A stretch of DNA of 64,000 bases from an uncultured Poribacteria bacterium (GTDB taxonomy: Bacteria; Poribacteria; WGA-4E; WGA-3G), in assembly GCA_958295855.1 (NCBI GenBank), contig OY282383.1, positions 2,522,481 to 2,586,480 of the forward strand, read 5' to 3'. Positions 62,326 to 64,000 of this stretch are shown here, piece by piece. Below the pieces are notes generated by a model. The model did not search any database, was not told the DNA's origin, and worked only from the letters and a program-made list of their open reading frames with translations. The stretch's first letter is position 1; every line of letters starts with the position of its first letter. The position numbers were made by a program, and so were the translations under genes.

Positions 62326-62955
62326 AATCCATCTCCATCTGTGGCTTTTCTTCGGTGACGATCTCTTCCAGTTGCTGTGCCATTTTCTGACTCTTGTGGG
62401 AGCGTCGCCCGTAGAGTGTCGCACAGAAAACAGTCTTGATTTCCATGACATCCTGTGTGAGTTCCTCTTCGAATGATACCTGTTCGCCTTTGTTTATGAT
62501 GACCCCCTTTTTCCCTTTCAATTCGCATATTCTGAACAAAATCTCTGCACCGAAGCGAAGCAGTCTGTCTTTGTGCGTGATAACCAGACGGCTAATCTGA
62601 CCTTGCACCATCATCTCCAGCAGTTGCAGGAGGCTTTTTTGTTGTAGTTCATGCCACTGCCTAAGTCTCTTATGATTTCACTCTGCCAGCCGTTCTTGTT
62701 GCAGAACGCCTCCAGGACTGCGTGTTGCCGATTCAAATCCTCTTTTTGGTCGACACTAGAGACTCTGGCATAGCCGATTGTGGGGAGCGTCATATCGTTC
62801 GCCCCAAGCAGTTCTTGCAGTGAGTATAGCCTCGTGCCGCCGGGCGTGCGTTTCGCAGGACGTATCAACCCGCCCTGCTCCCATCGCCGCAGCGTCTGCG
62901 GGGTGACACCCAGCAGCACGGAAGCATCTCCAATCTTAACCAATCTATCTTTCAT
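62285..62955 (-). pseudogene. tnpA: IS607-type serine recombinase tnpA, frameshifted
   Basis: Starts at ATG 62955. N-terminal MerR-like helix-turn-helix (L-G-V-T-P-Q-T-L-R-R-W-E) and the recombinase catalytic Y-A-R-V-S-S, with catalytic Ser. At a run of six A (minus strand; 62635-62640) the frame changes by -1: downstream the sequence continues as L-L-Q-L-L-E-M-M-V-Q-G-Q-I-S-R-L-V-I in another frame to 62285. Together about 223 residues, near full length. It could be a one-base deletion, an assembly error, or a slippage site. Confidence 0.82.
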
Positions 62956-62962
62956 GCTTACT

Positions 62963-62991
62963 ATTATACCACTGCCGTTGACACAAGTCAA
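62963..62991 (-). promoter_or_regulatory. tnpA promoter
   Basis: Minus strand: TTGACT, 17 bases, TATAAT; the -10 ends seven bases before the ATG, so the transcript would be leaderless or nearly so. Confidence 0.65.
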
Positions 62992-63238
62992 GTAAAATCT
63001 CACAGAGTATAGATATGATTAGGTTTTACCATATTTGTCAAGGTATGATGGGATTTTACGGCACTGCACCGAGCCCAACACTTACGCACCATCGCACGGA
63101 CACAGAAACCGCAGTTAAATAAATGGCTTGTCCGTTTCTCGGATATTGTGTTGAAAAATCAGAAACCTCCGACGAGATCTTCAAGCAGTTTCAAACTACA
63201 GCAGAAACCACCAGTACTAGGCAAAGCCCCCAAAATTG

Positions 63239-63550
63239 CTAGGTGAGAAGGGCAATCAGCGCAATAATTGTAGAGCCAATTGCTGTCGCTACTGCAATTT
63301 TGCTCCATAGGGCTGCACCTTCTTCCCGCTTCGCCTACATTTTTCCTTTAATCCATCCGACCTCACTTGCCAGCGCACTGATACTCTTCGTATTCTCATT
63401 AACTTGTGCCGTTATCGCGTCCAGTTGTTTTTCGATTCGCTGGTTGTCTTCCCGGCGCTGCTTCTCAAGCCGCTGGTTGTCTTCCCGGCGCTGCTCCTCA
63501 AGCCGAGCAAAATACTCAAGGACCTTGTCTTGAAAATCCTGATCTGACAT
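63239..63550 (-). pseudogene. Coiled-coil membrane protein gene interrupted by an amber codon
   Basis: From ATG 63550 (AAGGAG at nine bases) the frame encodes 71 residues of coiled coil with 11-residue units (R-L-E-E-Q-R-R-E-D-N-Q, R-L-E-K-Q-R-R-E-D-N-Q), to G-W-I-K-G-K-M then TAG at 63335-63337. Past it the same frame continues for 31 residues as A-K-R-E-E-G-A-A-L-W-S and a membrane segment (I-A-V-A-T-A-I-G-S-T-I-I-A-L-I-A-L-L), ending TAG at 63239. One base change (probably TGG to TAG) would explain it. The membrane anchor is lost unless the amber is read through. Confidence 0.7.
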
Positions 63551-63649
63551 TTTTTCTCTCCTTCCTTGCTGATTTGTGTTGGTGGCGCGCTTAGCAGTTT
63601 CCATGCCTTAATTGGCAAGAAACGCCCTAGAACCAAAAAGAAACCCGAT

Positions 63650-63740
63650 TTTGACACAAAGGCTACTACCCCCGCGATGCACGTCGCATCTGGGCGTTTA
63701 CGCCGCAAAAGCGGGGGTGTATACCATTGGAAACTGAATT
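63650..63740. repeat. Repeat copy matching the hemL-prenyl synthase spacer
   Basis: cccgattttgacacaaaggctactacccccgc … gcgggggtgtataccattgg is the reverse complement of the block at 47221-47275, with an inserted segment. Confidence 0.75.
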
Positions 63741-63754
63741 GATGAAAACGCGTT

Positions 63755-64000
63755 TTAAGATTCCGAAGCCTCAATGACAGCCTGCGCCGCGGCGAGCCGT
63801 GCAATCGGCACACGGAACGGGGAACACGATACGTAATTGAACCCTAACCCGTAGCAGAACTTCACGGAACTGGGTTCACCACCATGCTCACCACAGATGC
63901 CGACCTTCAGTTCGGGCCGCGTCGCGCGTCCCTTCTCACAACCGATCTGTAATAGGCTGCCGACACCCTCCCGGTCCAGTACTTGGAACGGATCGTATTC
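63755..64000 (-). CDS. ppdK: Pyruvate, phosphate dikinase, C-terminal fragment at window edge
   Basis: The last 81 codons of a gene that runs off the window. The reading frame shows [19 protein letters not shown] and [20 protein letters not shown], the typical PPDK end with the catalytic Cys in C-G-E-H-G-G. Interconverts pyruvate and phosphoenolpyruvate. The stop is TAA at 63755. Confidence 0.93.
   Translation of the reverse strand, partial: EYDPFQVLDREGVGSLLQIGCEKGRATRPELKVGICGEHGGEPSSVKFCYGLGFNYVSCSPFRVPIARLAAAQAVIEASES

Larger units (their letters stand above)
61052..63078 (-). mobile_element. IS607-type element, tnpA (frameshifted) plus tnpB
   Basis: Edges taccgctgtgtaggactt and ttttacggcactgcaccgagcccaa match the other copies. 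tnpA (serine recombinase) and tnpB overlap slightly. The element is the probable source or sister of the two smaller copies. With tnpA frameshifted, it is likely immobile unless ribosomal slippage rescues the protein. Confidence 0.8.

Overview
The window is bacterial, densely coded DNA with leaders, simple sigma70-type promoters and many small families of dispersed palindromic repeats. The gene mix (three Gfo/Idh/MocA oxidoreductases, a phytanoyl-CoA dioxygenase-like protein, cupin, D-aminoacylase-like amidohydrolase, a lone EutN/CcmL vertex protein, Uma2 proteins, a C5-pathway heme cluster, IS607-type elements) is what I would expect from an uncultured Poribacteria-like lineage. That assignment is an inference from gene content; there is no rRNA or tRNA gene here to test it.

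Layout. 1-14.5 kb: a TPR lipoprotein, an oxidoreductase, a succinate dehydrogenase operon (a 43-residue leader protein I found by reading the reverse strand, membrane anchor, flavoprotein, iron-sulfur protein) behind a consensus promoter, an epimerase/dioxygenase/kinase-like cluster, a HIT protein, argB with an unknown partner, and a zinc alcohol dehydrogenase. argB and the dehydrogenase fire from two abutting divergent promoters.

14.5-24.9 kb: an accessory island. A PLD-nuclease/SNF2-helicase fusion is followed by four near-identical tandem Uma2 genes and then a large Eco57I-type DNA methyltransferase with a TaqI-like specificity domain. The array is a duplicated two-gene unit: a second copy of the promoter and a 62-bp stump of the methyltransferase gene lie between copies 2 and 3, and the junction has a 7-bp microhomology. 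The island abuts a truncated FAD oxidoreductase gene that still has its promoter and start. This is the best candidate in the window for an undescribed defence system.

25-35.8 kb: EutN/CcmL, a histidine kinase with an NtrC-like regulator that has lost GAFTGA and Walker B, 5-formyl-THF cyclo-ligase, ComEA, a CopG-like small protein, a helicase-less type ISP-like restriction-modification enzyme, and a malate/lactate dehydrogenase-transporter pair.

35.8-50 kb: heme and siroheme synthesis on the minus strand (hemB, hemL, a polyprenyl synthase, a Met8-like protein with internal duplication, CcsA-like protein, an AAA ATPase/nuclease, hemA, hemC, cobA-hemD fusion), interrupted by a tnpB element. 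50-64 kb: secreted proteins, oxidoreductases, an amidohydrolase, a mercuric-reductase-like flavoprotein, rtcB, a cupin, a stand-alone Uma2 gene, an IS607-type element with a frameshifted tnpA, a gene broken by an amber codon and the 3' end of ppdK. Three related IS607-type copies are present: tnpB only, scar only, and tnpA+tnpB.
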